Of a stretch of DNA of 25,950 bases, positions 1 to 7,978 are shown one piece after another. A program made the translations under genes and the position numbers. Under the pieces are notes generated by a model. The model was not told where the DNA came from. It worked only from the letters and a program-made list of their open reading frames with translations, and made no database searches. The stretch covers positions 1 through 25,950 of the forward strand of contig DJIP01000082.1 in NCBI GenBank assembly GCA_002433675.1, in the 5' to 3' direction. Origin of the DNA: Halomonas halophila (GTDB taxonomy: Bacteria; Pseudomonadota; Gammaproteobacteria; Pseudomonadales; Halomonadaceae). Every line of letters starts with the position of its first letter. Position 1 is the first letter of the stretch.

Positions 1-1038
1 CAGGAACCTCAGCGCGAACAGCACGCCATCGCGGTCCTCGTCGTACAGGGCCAGCAGATGGTCGGCCTGGCGCGACAGGCGCGGGCCATGGATGCAGCCG
101 CCCTGGACCAGTTCCATCGCCTGGGCGTGCAGGTAGCCGGCTACCCGCGACAGCCGCTGGGTCATGACGGTGGGGTAGGTCTCCGCCTCGCGACGGCCAA
201 GGCGCGGGCCGCGGCGCCCTGCCGGTCGCTGGAACAACGGCGAAGGCGGACGCCTGGAATCCACCCCTTCGGCGATGCGCGCGGCCTCACGCTCGACCTC
301 GCGTACCAGCTTCCACAGGGTGCGATCCTGGTGGGCACCGACGCCGACGAAGCGAAAGCCGGCCTCGACCAGGCGCCGCTCGGGGTCGAAGCGATGATGT
401 TGCACGACGGCCTGGAGCGCCAGACGGGTGCCATCGGGAAAGCCCAGCTCCAGCGGCACCGGCAGCTCTCTGTTGGTCAGCACCGGAGCCGCGGTGCGCG
501 GGAGGTCGAGGCGGCAGCCGTCCACCGACAGATCGATCAGGTCGCCATGCAATTCCTGACCATCGTCGATCTTGAGCACCGCCTCGGCGGACATGCCCAG
601 GCGCAGGCGCGCGCGAAAGCTCCGACGGCGCTGCAGCCGCTCCAGCTGGTCCGGATAGGGGCAGCGCCATAGCCGGCGCAGCGGCACGCCCTGGCCGGGG
701 GAGCGGCTGGCTTCCCGCGACAGTTCCGCCTCACTCGGCGCCGTGGTCACCTCACCGTTGGCGGCCGTGAGTGCCGGGGTGCGGGTGATCATGCCCTCGC
801 AGTAGCCGACCAGACGAAAGGACTTGCCCTGCTTTAGCTGGCGGTGAAGGCCCTCCACCGCGGTGATGTCCAGGGTGATGGACTCCCCCGGGGCAACCTC
901 CATCAGCAGCACCGGTGTCGGCGTTCCACTGCCTTCCTCCCACGCCAGCCCTGCCCCCTGGGGGCCGCTCAAGCAGTCCAGCAGCCTGGCGATTTCCTGG
1001 GGGGCGCGTACTTCTTCGAATTCTTGTTGGTCCGGCAC
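1..1038 (-). CDS. PilZ-domain c-di-GMP receptor, YcgR-like, partial (C-terminus beyond left edge)
   Basis: Reading the minus strand from a GTG at 1038 gives 346 codons with no stop before the window edge. The GTG is preceded by AGGAG at 8 nt spacing, and no ATG lies nearby upstream. Residues about 1-125 look like the N-terminal domain of YcgR-type flagellar brakes. Residues about 130-250 form a PilZ domain with both c-di-GMP-binding motifs: R138xxxR142 within QRRRSFR, and D169xSxxG within DLSVDG. A further ~100 residues follow (HLLALYDEDRDGVLFALRFL at the edge); this helical stretch resembles the linker that precedes HD-GYP domains, so an HD-GYP phosphodiesterase may lie outside the window (inference). 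YcgR proteins bind c-di-GMP and slow the flagellar motor. A strong sigma-28 promoter sits just upstream, which ties the gene to late flagellar expression. A PilZ protein with an unrelated output domain is the alternative. Confidence 0.85.
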   Translation of the reverse strand, partial: MPDQQEFEEVRAPQEIARLLDCLSGPQGAGLAWEEGSGTPTPVLLMEVAPGESITLDITAVEGLHRQLKQGKSFRLVGYCEGMITRTPALTAANGEVTTAPSEAELSREASRSPGQGVPLRRLWRCPYPDQLERLQRRRSFRARLRLGMSAEAVLKIDDGQELHGDLIDLSVDGCRLDLPRTAAPVLTNRELPVPLELGFPDGTRLALQAVVQHHRFDPERRLVEAGFRFVGVGAHQDRTLWKLVREVEREAARIAEGVDSRRPPSPLFQRPAGRRGPRLGRREAETYPTVMTQRLSRVAGYLHAQAMELVQGGCIHGPRLSRQADHLLALYDEDRDGVLFALRFL

Positions 1039-1080
1039 CAGCGGGACTCCTCGACGACATCTGGCATACGTTGTCTCGGA

Positions 1081-1107
1081 GTATCGGCAGAATGTGCCGG
1101 ATCTTTA
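1081..1107 (-). promoter_or_regulatory. Sigma-28 (FliA) promoter of the PilZ gene
   Basis: On the minus strand, TAAAGATC (1107-1100) is followed by exactly 11 nt and then GCCGATAC (1088-1081). The FliA consensus is TAAAGTTT-N11-GCCGATAA. Transcription would start near 1074, about 36 nt before the GTG start at 1038. Confidence 0.85.
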
Positions 1108-1167
1108 GGCTGGCAGCCTTGCTCTGGCTAATCAGTCGGCGGGGATGCTGACACAGGTCAAGCGTTG

Positions 1168-4100
1168 TCAGGCCTGGGAGTGACGCTTGCGCCGGGAGCG
1201 GTCGATGGCGTCGCGCTGGCTGGCCAGGCGATGCTCGCCGAGAAAGCGGGTTAAGCGCTCGAAGGGCATGGGGTGGGCCAGATGGAAGCCCTGGAAGGCG
1301 TCGCAGTGATGCCGCAGCAGGAACTCGTGCTGGGCCTCGTGCTCGATGCCTTCGGCCACCACCATCAACTCCAGGTGGTGGGCCATGGCGATGATCCCCT
1401 GAAGGATGGCGCCATCCTCCTGGTTATCCGGCAGCCCCTGGACGAAGGTGCGATCGATCTTCACCGTGCTGACCGGCAGGTGCTTGAGGTAGCCCAGGCT
1501 CGAGAAGCCGGTGCCGAAGTCGTCGATGGCCACCTCGACGCCCATGTCGCGCAGCGACTGCAGCGTCTCGATGGCGTTCGGGGTGTCGTGCATCAGGATG
1601 CCCTCGGTCAGCTCGAGGGTGAGCTGGTGGGCCTCGATGCCGGTCTGGTTCAGGGTGTCGCGCACGGTCTCGAGGAAGTTGGCCCGACGGAACTGTAGCG
1701 GCGACAGGTTGACCGCCACCGCCAGGCCCTCGAGGCCGGCCTCGTTGAGGAGCTGCAGGTCGCTGCAGGCGCGGGTCAGCACCCAGTGGTTGATGGCGAT
1801 GACCTGTCCGGTCTCCTCGGCCAGGGCGATAAAGTCCTGGGGCGGTACCTGGCCGCGCACCGGGTGTTCCCAGCGCAGCAGCGCCTCGACCCCGATGATC
1901 GCCCGGTGGTTGTCGAACACCGGCTGGTAGTGAAGGCGTAGCTGCTCGCCGTCGATGGCGGCCTGCAGGTCATGGCGCATCGCCACCCGCTCGTTTACCC
2001 CCCAGGTGATGTCCTGGCTGAAGTGCTGCAGCGCATTGCGTCCCTGGTGCTTGGCCTGATACATGGCCATGTCGGACTGCTGCAGCAACTGCATCGGTTC
2101 GATGGTGACCTCGCTGGACACCGCCACCCCGATGCTGGCGGTGACGTGCAGCTCATGCTCGCCGACCCGGTAGGCCTGGGCCACCTTCGGCAGCAGACGT
2201 TCGGCCAGGGTCACCGCCTGCTCGGGCTCGTCGAGGTCCGGCAGCAGCACCACGAACTCGTCGCCGCCGAAGCGGGCCACGGTATCCCCGGGCCTGAGCG
2301 CCTCGGTGAGCCGCTGGGCGACCTGGATCAACACCTTGTCGCCGACGTCGTGGCCGAGGCTGTCATTGATCGGCTTGAACTCGTCCAGGTCGATGAACAG
2401 CACGCCAAGGTGATGGGACTGGCGCTTGGCCAGGGCGAAGTCGTGGCGCAGGCGATCCTCGAACAGGGCGCGATTGGCCAGGCCCGTCAGGGCATCGTGG
2501 CTGGCATGGTAGGCCAGGCTTTCCTCGTAGGCCTTGTGCTCGGAGATGTCGTGCTGGACGCCGACGAAGTGAGAGACCTCGCCTTCGCTGTCCATCACCG
2601 GCGAGATGTAGAGGTCGTTCCAGAAGGCCTCGCCGTTCTTGCGATAGTTGAGCAGGGTGGCGCGGACTTCGCTGTGGTTTTTAAGCTGGCGACGAATGCG
2701 TCCGACCACCTGGGGGTCGCTCTCCTCGCCCTGGAGGAAGCGACAGTTGCGCCCCAGCACCTCGTCCTCGGGATAGCCGGTCATGCGCATGAAGGCCGGG
2801 TTGGCGTAGATGATCGGCAGCTCCGGCGAGCGCGCATCGGCGATCACGATGCCATTGATGCTGGCCTCCACGCTGCGCTGCAGGATGCGCAGCTGGGTCT
2901 CCTGGGCGTGACGCTCGGTCACGTCCTTGGCGATGCCGAAGGTGCCGCTGATGTCGCCGTCGATGATGATCGGCAGGTTGGTGATGTCCATCACCCGCCT
3001 GCCCAGAGGGGTGATGATGGGCAGGGTGTAGCGGGTCACCTCGCCCTTGAGCGTCTTGCGCACCGCGTCGCGCACCCAGGAGCGATCCGATTCCTTGACG
3101 AACACCTCGTAGTGCCGCCCCAGGATGTCACCCAGTGGTACCCCGGTAAGGGTCGAGCAGGTGGTGTTGGCAGCGACGAAGATGCCTTCGTGGTCGAGGG
3201 AATAGATGGCGTCGGGGTTGTAGGTGAACAGTGAACGGTAGCGCTGTTCGCTCTGGAACAGCGCCTGGCGGTCCTGGTCGCGTTCCACCGCCAGGGCGAC
3301 CAGCTCCAGGCAACGCTCGATACGTCGGCTGTGCTCCGCCTGTTGTGCCGGCGTGTGTCGAAAGAACAGGCTGACCACCCCCAGCAGGCGTTCATCGCTG
3401 GCGACGACCGGATAGGCCCAGCAAGCCTTCAACTCGCCGTCGCGCAGACGCGGGTGCACGCCGGCGCAGGCCGGGTCGTCGGGGATGTCGTCGCTGGCCC
3501 GGGGGGCTCTCGCCTCGGCGGCGCTGGCCCAGGTGCCGAAGGTGCCGCCCACCGGGGTCCTGGCGAGCAGCGGTGCCATCTCAGACGGCAGGCTGCGACC
3601 CGCCGCCAGGCTCAGGGTCTCGCCGCCGGGGTCCAGCGTCAGGACCGTGGCGATGGCGTCGGGCAGGTGACCCTCGAACAGCCTGCAGCAGGCCTCCAGG
3701 GTCTCGGTCAGTGGCGCCTCCCGGGCGATCATCGACTGGATCCCCTGGTAGCTCTCGAGCTGGTCCTGGGCGGCCACCAGGCTCTGGGTCTGCCACAGCA
3801 GGGTGCGCATCAGCGACAGGCTGATGGCCAGGCTGTAGGACATGATCAACCCGATCAGGGTGATCAGCGCCGGCAGGCTGCCGGCCAGCCACCATGCGCT
3901 GTCCGGGCCTGGCAGTGCGCGCAGGGACAGGGTGCGGCCGTCCAGCTCCAGAGTGTTCTCGGCCAGCCGGGGAAGGGTCGGGTCCTTGACCTCCCAGGTG
4001 TCTTCGCCGAAACCGCACCACCAGACACCCTGGCTGTCGGTGACGGCCAGCAGGGTGCGGTCGGCAACGCTGTGGTTGCTGGGGGCCAGGGTGCCGGGCA

Positions 4101-5169
4101 GATCGATGCAGGCGACCAGGCGCAGTTCGTCATTGGCCAGGGCCCTGACCATGCGTGCCGACGTCGCCAGCGGGTTGTCGGGCAACTCGAGCTGTAGTTC
4201 GCCGCGGGCCGGCCTGGGCAGTGCCTCGCTCAAGCGGCAGACGCTGTCCTGGGCACGCCGCGAGCGCAGCCATAGCCGCTCGTCGCCGCGATACAGCGCC
4301 AGGCTCTCGAGGCTCTGCACGTCTCGCAGATAGAAGGTGATGACGTCGGCCAGGGTATTGGCGTCGGTCGTCTGCTCGCCGGCACGGTTGGCCAGGCGGT
4401 CGAGCCAGCGCTGGTGTAGCGCCATCTGGCCGCGTGCGCGCTCTTCGATGTTGGTCAGGGTATTGGCGGCGTCCTGCTGGACGTGGCTCTGGCGCACATG
4501 GTTGAGCGACAGCCAGGCCAGGCTGCTGAGCAGTACCCCGGCACAGGCCACCGCGATGCTGGCGCGTTGTAGGCGCAGCGGGCGGTTGGGCGGGCGTGAG
4601 GCAGCCACCAGCGAGGCCGGGCCGGCGATCAGGTAGAGCAGACACACCGCCATGGGCGAGGTGCTGCGGGTCACCTCCCAGACTTTGGGTGCCTGGCCAG
4701 GAATCACCAGCCAGACGGTAAAGATCGCGCCGATCAGCAGCAGCAGCCCCCCCGACAACCGCCACCAGAAGGAGCCCTGGCGATGCTCCACCCCGATCAT
4801 CAGGGCCACGCAGCCCGGCAGCATCGCCAGGCCCGCCCAGCTGGTCATGCGCGGACCGCCGGTCAGCAGCGACTGCACGTCGGCAGGGCCGCTGGCGACC
4901 AGGTCATGGACGATGGCGTACAGCGCCAGCAGCAGCATCATCAGGCCGCAGACGCTGCGGCCACGCGGTCTGCGCAGTACCTGCAGCAGAACGCCGCCGC
5001 CGCCAGCGAGGCTTGCCAGCGCCACATCGGGGACCAGCAGCGGCTGTTCCACCGGGTGGATCAACCAGGCGGCGAGACCCGCAGCGCCGACCATCAGCAG
5101 TCCGCTGGAGGCCATCAGCAGCCAGGCATCTTCCGCCACATCGCGCAGTCTAAACGGCATCCTACCCAC
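1168..5169 (-). CDS. Membrane-bound GAF-PAS-LOV-GGDEF-EAL cyclic di-GMP enzyme
   Basis: This is a 1333-residue enzyme predicted to make and degrade c-di-GMP. Residues about 13-225 contain several hydrophobic membrane spans. Residues about 226-425 look like an extracytoplasmic sensor closed by a span at about 425-455. Then come a GAF-like region (about 480-630), PAS (about 640-755), LOV (about 760-880), GGDEF (about 885-1050) and EAL (about 1060-1310). The LOV domain carries the flavin-adduct motif GRNCRFLQG with Cys809, plus NYRKNGEAFWN and FVGVQHDI. The GGDEF motif (968-972) is intact and preceded by the inhibitory site RPGD (959-962). The EAL domain keeps EALLRW (1095 on), the Asn of VNLS, ELTE, DDFGTG (1216 on), the Lys of VKID, the Glu of VAEGIE and the Gln of QGF, so both activities look possible. 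The listed start is a GTG; the ATG three codons in (5160) is better placed relative to AAGGGGG upstream. It is convergent with nothing and followed by the PilZ gene in the same direction. Confidence 0.93.
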   Translation of the reverse strand: MGRMPFRLRDVAEDAWLLMASSGLLMVGAAGLAAWLIHPVEQPLLVPDVALASLAGGGGVLLQVLRRPRGRSVCGLMMLLLALYAIVHDLVASGPADVQSLLTGGPRMTSWAGLAMLPGCVALMIGVEHRQGSFWWRLSGGLLLLIGAIFTVWLVIPGQAPKVWEVTRSTSPMAVCLLYLIAGPASLVAASRPPNRPLRLQRASIAVACAGVLLSSLAWLSLNHVRQSHVQQDAANTLTNIEERARGQMALHQRWLDRLANRAGEQTTDANTLADVITFYLRDVQSLESLALYRGDERLWLRSRRAQDSVCRLSEALPRPARGELQLELPDNPLATSARMVRALANDELRLVACIDLPGTLAPSNHSVADRTLLAVTDSQGVWWCGFGEDTWEVKDPTLPRLAENTLELDGRTLSLRALPGPDSAWWLAGSLPALITLIGLIMSYSLAISLSLMRTLLWQTQSLVAAQDQLESYQGIQSMIAREAPLTETLEACCRLFEGHLPDAIATVLTLDPGGETLSLAAGRSLPSEMAPLLARTPVGGTFGTWASAAEARAPRASDDIPDDPACAGVHPRLRDGELKACWAYPVVASDERLLGVVSLFFRHTPAQQAEHSRRIERCLELVALAVERDQDRQALFQSEQRYRSLFTYNPDAIYSLDHEGIFVAANTTCSTLTGVPLGDILGRHYEVFVKESDRSWVRDAVRKTLKGEVTRYTLPIITPLGRRVMDITNLPIIIDGDISGTFGIAKDVTERHAQETQLRILQRSVEASINGIVIADARSPELPIIYANPAFMRMTGYPEDEVLGRNCRFLQGEESDPQVVGRIRRQLKNHSEVRATLLNYRKNGEAFWNDLYISPVMDSEGEVSHFVGVQHDISEHKAYEESLAYHASHDALTGLANRALFEDRLRHDFALAKRQSHHLGVLFIDLDEFKPINDSLGHDVGDKVLIQVAQRLTEALRPGDTVARFGGDEFVVLLPDLDEPEQAVTLAERLLPKVAQAYRVGEHELHVTASIGVAVSSEVTIEPMQLLQQSDMAMYQAKHQGRNALQHFSQDITWGVNERVAMRHDLQAAIDGEQLRLHYQPVFDNHRAIIGVEALLRWEHPVRGQVPPQDFIALAEETGQVIAINHWVLTRACSDLQLLNEAGLEGLAVAVNLSPLQFRRANFLETVRDTLNQTGIEAHQLTLELTEGILMHDTPNAIETLQSLRDMGVEVAIDDFGTGFSSLGYLKHLPVSTVKIDRTFVQGLPDNQEDGAILQGIIAMAHHLELMVVAEGIEHEAQHEFLLRHHCDAFQGFHLAHPMPFERLTRFLGEHRLASQRDAIDRSRRKRHSQA

Positions 5170-5303
5170 GACCCCCTTGGCGACCCTGCTTCCGGGCGCT
5201 CATTTCCTTGTCCTTCCGACGCTATGACGAAGACTCGCCATCCTCACAGCATGGCAGGCGACAGCGTTGATAGCGGCCACCGTGGTGCGTCTACCGCCCG
5301 AGG

Positions 5304-5317
5304 CAAAGGCGCCTTTG
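5304..5317. repeat. 14-bp perfect palindrome
   Basis: CAAAGGCGCCTTTG reads the same on both strands. It is followed directly by a second short dyad, GGAC-GATCG-GTCC, at 5317-5329. The pair lies about 135 bp upstream of the minus-strand c-di-GMP enzyme gene and could be a protein-binding site. Function is unknown. Confidence 0.45.
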
Positions 5318-5545
5318 GACGATCGGTCCGGTATCCCTGGACGCGTTTGCTCGAAATGGCACCAAAACAGTCTTCAACATACCTCAATCAACCGCGAGTG
5401 CTAGCCCCTGATGTCAGCATCCACTACCAGAGTCAGCGTCCAGCAAGGGCGCTAGGGGGACAACCGTAGAGCACATGCTTCAGCGAATAGGCACAAACAA
5501 GGCACAGGAAAGCATGCAGAACAGTCACAGTGCCGATGGAGAGCC

Positions 5546-5600
5546 GGTGAAGGGCGGGTAAAGAGCGGGTGAAGGGCGAGTGCAGACCTGATAAAGAGCA
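5546..5600 (+). repeat. 11-bp helically phased direct repeats upstream of fliC
   Basis: Three head-to-tail 11-bp units are visible: GGTGAAGGGCG (5546-5556), GGTAAAGAGCG (5557-5567) and GGTGAAGGGCG (5568-5578). After one diverged unit, GATAAAGAGCA (5590-5600) falls in the same 11-bp phase. The array ends about 75 bp before the -35 element of fliC. An 11-bp period places every unit on the same face of the helix, as for a cooperative DNA-binding protein. The binding role is inferred. Confidence 0.6.
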
Positions 5601-5674
5601 GCCGCAGGCGGCCCAGCAGGCGGTCAAGCCAGAGCCCAGGCAAGAGCCTCCCAAAGAAATTTGCAGGCTAGGGC

Positions 5675-5701
5675 TAAAGCTTTCCGGCGAGCCACCGATA
5701 A
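5675..5701 (+). promoter_or_regulatory. Sigma-28 (FliA) promoter of fliC
   Basis: TAAAGCTT (5675-5682), 11 nt, then ACCGATAA (5694-5701) matches the FliA consensus closely. Transcription would begin near 5708, giving a leader of about 77 nt before the fliC ATG. Confidence 0.9.
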
Positions 5702-5784
5702 AGAGGGTAACGGCCAACGGCGCCGTTGCGGCAGGCCAAGACGGTCCGCCAATGGAGCCCAACTCTTTAAGGAAGGATGACACC

Positions 5785-7089
5785 ATGTCCGTGATCAATA
5801 CCAATATCACTTCCATGATTGGTCAGCAGAACCTCAACGCGTCCAAGAGCGCCCTGACCACCTCCATGGAGCGCCTGTCCTCCGGCCTGCGCATCAACAG
5901 CGCCAAGGACGACGCCGCCGGCCAGGCCATCGCCAACCGTATGAGCGCCACCGTTACTGGTTTGAATCAGGCCAGCCGTAACGCCAACGACGGTATTTCT
6001 CTGGCGCAAACCGCTGAAGGCGCCCTGAACCAGATCAACGATAACCTGCAGCGCGTTCGTGAACTGACCGTTCAAGCTGAAAACGGTACGAACTCGCAAA
6101 GTGATCTGGACTCAATTCAAGATGAGATCAGCGCCCGTTTATCCGAGATTGATCGGGTATCTGCCCAGACTGATTTTAATGGCACCAAGGTGCTGAATGG
6201 TGATAAATCAATCAGCATTCAGGTGGGTTCCGAAGATGGCCAAAGCATTTCCATCGACCTAAAAGATGTTAGCGTTAGCGCTCTTAAGCTTGGTGGATTC
6301 AATGTCAATAGTAGTGTAAAAGTAGAAGCTGATCTTTCTGGCCTAGCCACTGGCGGTGCAGGTACTGACGCTGATCCGAAAGATACATTAGTCTCGTACA
6401 AAGACAGCAGTGGTAATACTGCCTACGCTGTCAAGACCGAGGATACCACTAATGGCACTACTTACACGTCAGCTCTGATTGACTCTACCGACGGGGCGGT
6501 AACCAAAGGCAGTGCGCTCTCCACCGCTCCCACTGGTGCAACTGAAGTTACTGACGGCACATCAGTTCGTAGCAACCGTACTACTGTAGATACGTCTGGT
6601 CTTGCTGTACCAGCCTCATCTTTACAGTCCTATACTGCGGATGACGGTAGCACTCAATACGCTGTAGAAGTAGGTACAGGCAAATATCAGAACGCAGAAA
6701 TTGATGCTTCTACCGGTAAAGTGACCATTGGCGATAATGACATTTCTGCAGCGGTGACTGCCGCAGGCGATGCTGCTGCTGTAGCTGATGATACCCAAAT
6801 TGAGACATCCGGCACCGTAAATCCTCTTTCACAGCTTGACTCTGCTATAAAGGATATTGATAATTTCCGTTCAGATTTGGGTGCAGTGCAGAACCGTTTC
6901 GATTCTGCCATTGAAAACCTTAGCACTACTACTACTAACCTGTCCTCTGCCCGGTCCCGTATCGAAGATGCCGACTACGCGGTGGAAGTGGCCAATATGA
7001 CTCGCGCCCAGATCCTGCAGCAGGCCGGTACCTCCGTGCTGGCCCAGGCCAACCAGGTGCCGCAGTCTGTGCTGTCTCTGCTGGGCTAA
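5785..7089 (+). CDS. fliC: Flagellin, filament subunit
   Basis: This 434-residue protein polymerises into the flagellar filament after export through the flagellar type III system. The start is the ATG at 5785, preceded by GGAAGGA at 5771-5777; an in-frame extension upstream runs through the promoter and is not used. The conserved D0/D1 halves are clear: MSVINTNITSMIGQQNL at the N-terminus, then AKDDAAGQAIANR and LQRVRELTVQAENGT, and SRIEDADYAVEVANMT with a C-terminal QSVLSLLG. The centre (about residues 145-345) is rich in Thr, Ser, Asp and Gly and forms the variable, surface-exposed part. Base composition changes there: GC in a sampled block (6361-6420) is about 43 percent, far below the neighbouring genes and both flagellin ends. 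The length is typical for a flagellin with a modest variable domain. The gene is driven by the sigma-28 promoter upstream. Confidence 0.97.
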   Translation: MSVINTNITSMIGQQNLNASKSALTTSMERLSSGLRINSAKDDAAGQAIANRMSATVTGLNQASRNANDGISLAQTAEGALNQINDNLQRVRELTVQAENGTNSQSDLDSIQDEISARLSEIDRVSAQTDFNGTKVLNGDKSISIQVGSEDGQSISIDLKDVSVSALKLGGFNVNSSVKVEADLSGLATGGAGTDADPKDTLVSYKDSSGNTAYAVKTEDTTNGTTYTSALIDSTDGAVTKGSALSTAPTGATEVTDGTSVRSNRTTVDTSGLAVPASSLQSYTADDGSTQYAVEVGTGKYQNAEIDASTGKVTIGDNDISAAVTAAGDAAAVADDTQIETSGTVNPLSQLDSAIKDIDNFRSDLGAVQNRFDSAIENLSTTTTNLSSARSRIEDADYAVEVANMTRAQILQQAGTSVLAQANQVPQSVLSLLG

Positions 7090-7155
7090 GGCTAGGTGTG
7101 TTGTCAGCCCTTGGCTGACTTGCTCCTCCGCGGGTCGCGCATGTGCGTCCCAACC

Positions 7156-7182
7156 CCGACAGGCGCCTCTGGCGCCTGTCGG
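7156..7182 (+). terminator. Hairpin terminator after fliC
   Basis: CCGACAGGCGCC (7156-7167) and GGCGCCTGTCGG (7171-7182) form a perfect 12-bp stem with a 3-nt loop, 67 nt after the fliC stop. Only a weak T stretch follows (CATTTAT), so termination may be incomplete or the hairpin may mainly protect the message end. Confidence 0.7.
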
Positions 7183-7281
7183 CATTTATGCGGCGGCCAG
7201 CATTTTTTACAGAAGGTTTAGTCGGCGCAGTCGCGGCAACCTCACATCCGCCAATAGCGTTCATGGCCCCAGGAGTCACGA

Positions 7282-7548
7282 ATGAATAGCACCCACCCGT
7301 TAAGTGTTTCGCAGGATGTCCTGGTCGACGATGTCCTGGTCGAAGGCGCCGTGGAGGCTGTCTCCGACGAGGCCCTGTTGGACGCGCTTGCTCGGTATCA
7401 GGAGGTGGTGGCCTGGGCGAGTGAGTTACTCGAGCGCTTTGAGGCGACGGGTATGCAGGACGCCATGGGTGAGGACTACCGCCATTTGCTCGATATCCAT
7501 CGGCAGGCCTTGGTGGGGCAGGCGGAGCTGGCATTGCGACTTGCCTGA
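7282..7548 (+). CDS. Small acidic helical protein of unknown function, possibly a flagellar chaperone
   Basis: This gene encodes 88 residues from an ATG at 7282, with AGGAG at 7271-7275 and 6-nt spacing. The protein is acidic and predicted mostly helical, with core residues such as LLDALARYQEVVAWASELLERF. It has no signal peptide or membrane span. I do not recognise it with confidence. Its size, helical character and place just after flagellin are compatible with a FliT-like export chaperone, but the similarity is too weak to name it. Its stop codon (7546-7548) is the first three bases of a dispersed 18-bp repeat also seen after flgA and flgG, so the natural C-terminus may have been shortened by that element. 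There is no obvious sigma-28 promoter of its own. Confidence 0.6.
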   Translation: MNSTHPLSVSQDVLVDDVLVEGAVEAVSDEALLDALARYQEVVAWASELLERFEATGMQDAMGEDYRHLLDIHRQALVGQAELALRLA

Positions 7549-7576
7549 AAAGTGCCTGCGCTCCTCGAGCCTTTCC
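7540..7576 (+). repeat. Dispersed flagellar-locus repeat, copy 1
   Basis: The core TGAAAAGTGCCTGCGCTC lies at 7546-7563 and overlaps the stop codon of the small gene. Over 37 nt (7540-7576) it matches the copy after flgG (23937-23973) with four mismatches. A third copy of the core follows flgA on the minus strand. Confidence 0.75.
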
Positions 7577-7596
7577 CCGCACTCAGCGTGACGCCT

Positions 7597-7722
7597 CCGC
7601 ATCCCTGCTTCTCTTCCATCTCTCAATCCTTTGTCTACCCTCTGTCTTCCTTCTGTACTCCCACTTCCTCTTTTCGCCTCTCTTCTCTCGCTCTCTCTTC
7701 TCAGGCCCTCTCTTCTTCCTCC
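7597..7722 (+). other. Long polypyrimidine tract
   Basis: About 126 nt of the plus strand are close to 87 percent C or T by eye, made of irregular CT, CTT and CCT runs. Such a tract can favour unusual DNA structure or an unstructured C/U-rich RNA with Rho-loading character. No function is shown. Confidence 0.6.
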
Positions 7723-7978
7723 ATAGCGATAGCCAGCCAGGCTGACCTATTCATCGTATCTATCTCTCGCGAAGGTCAGTGAGCAATGCCTAAGCCATTC
7801 GCCTGGCGCACTTGGTGCTGTTCCCTCGTTGAGCTTTTTTGCTCCACGCCTTAGCGATAAAAACTCGCTTTAAACAGTGAATTGCAATGGTTTTCGCCAA
7901 GCCTCCTAAGACGTTTGTCTTATCCGTCATTCCTTGTATTCACGTGGCCCCTCGACTAGTTTCTCCCTCACTAGCTAA

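Larger units (their letters stand above)
5170..5784. other. 615-bp regulatory region between the divergent c-di-GMP enzyme gene and fliC
   Basis: I see no credible gene here. Open frames in this stretch run into the strong fliC start or lack a ribosome site and family resemblance. It holds a 14-bp perfect palindrome (5304-5317), 11-bp phased repeats (5546-5600), the fliC sigma-28 promoter (5675-5701) and the fliC leader. Nothing else was recognised in 5320-5545. Confidence 0.7.

Noticed and set aside
58..672. Long plus-strand open frame
   Set aside because: It is the complementary shadow of the PilZ gene, with no family resemblance and no ribosome site.
1972..3234. 420-codon plus-strand open frame
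   Set aside because: It lies opposite the LOV/GGDEF/EAL coding region, where every motif is in the minus frame; its His/Gln/Val-rich product is typical of antisense frames in GC-rich genes.
5569..5784. 72-codon N-terminal extension of flagellin
   Set aside because: It would read through the sigma-28 promoter, and the ATG at 5785 has a proper ribosome site and the canonical flagellin start.
7552..7782. 76-codon open frame in the polypyrimidine tract
   Set aside because: Its Ser/Leu/Phe/Pro content simply mirrors the CT-rich DNA, and no ribosome site precedes it.
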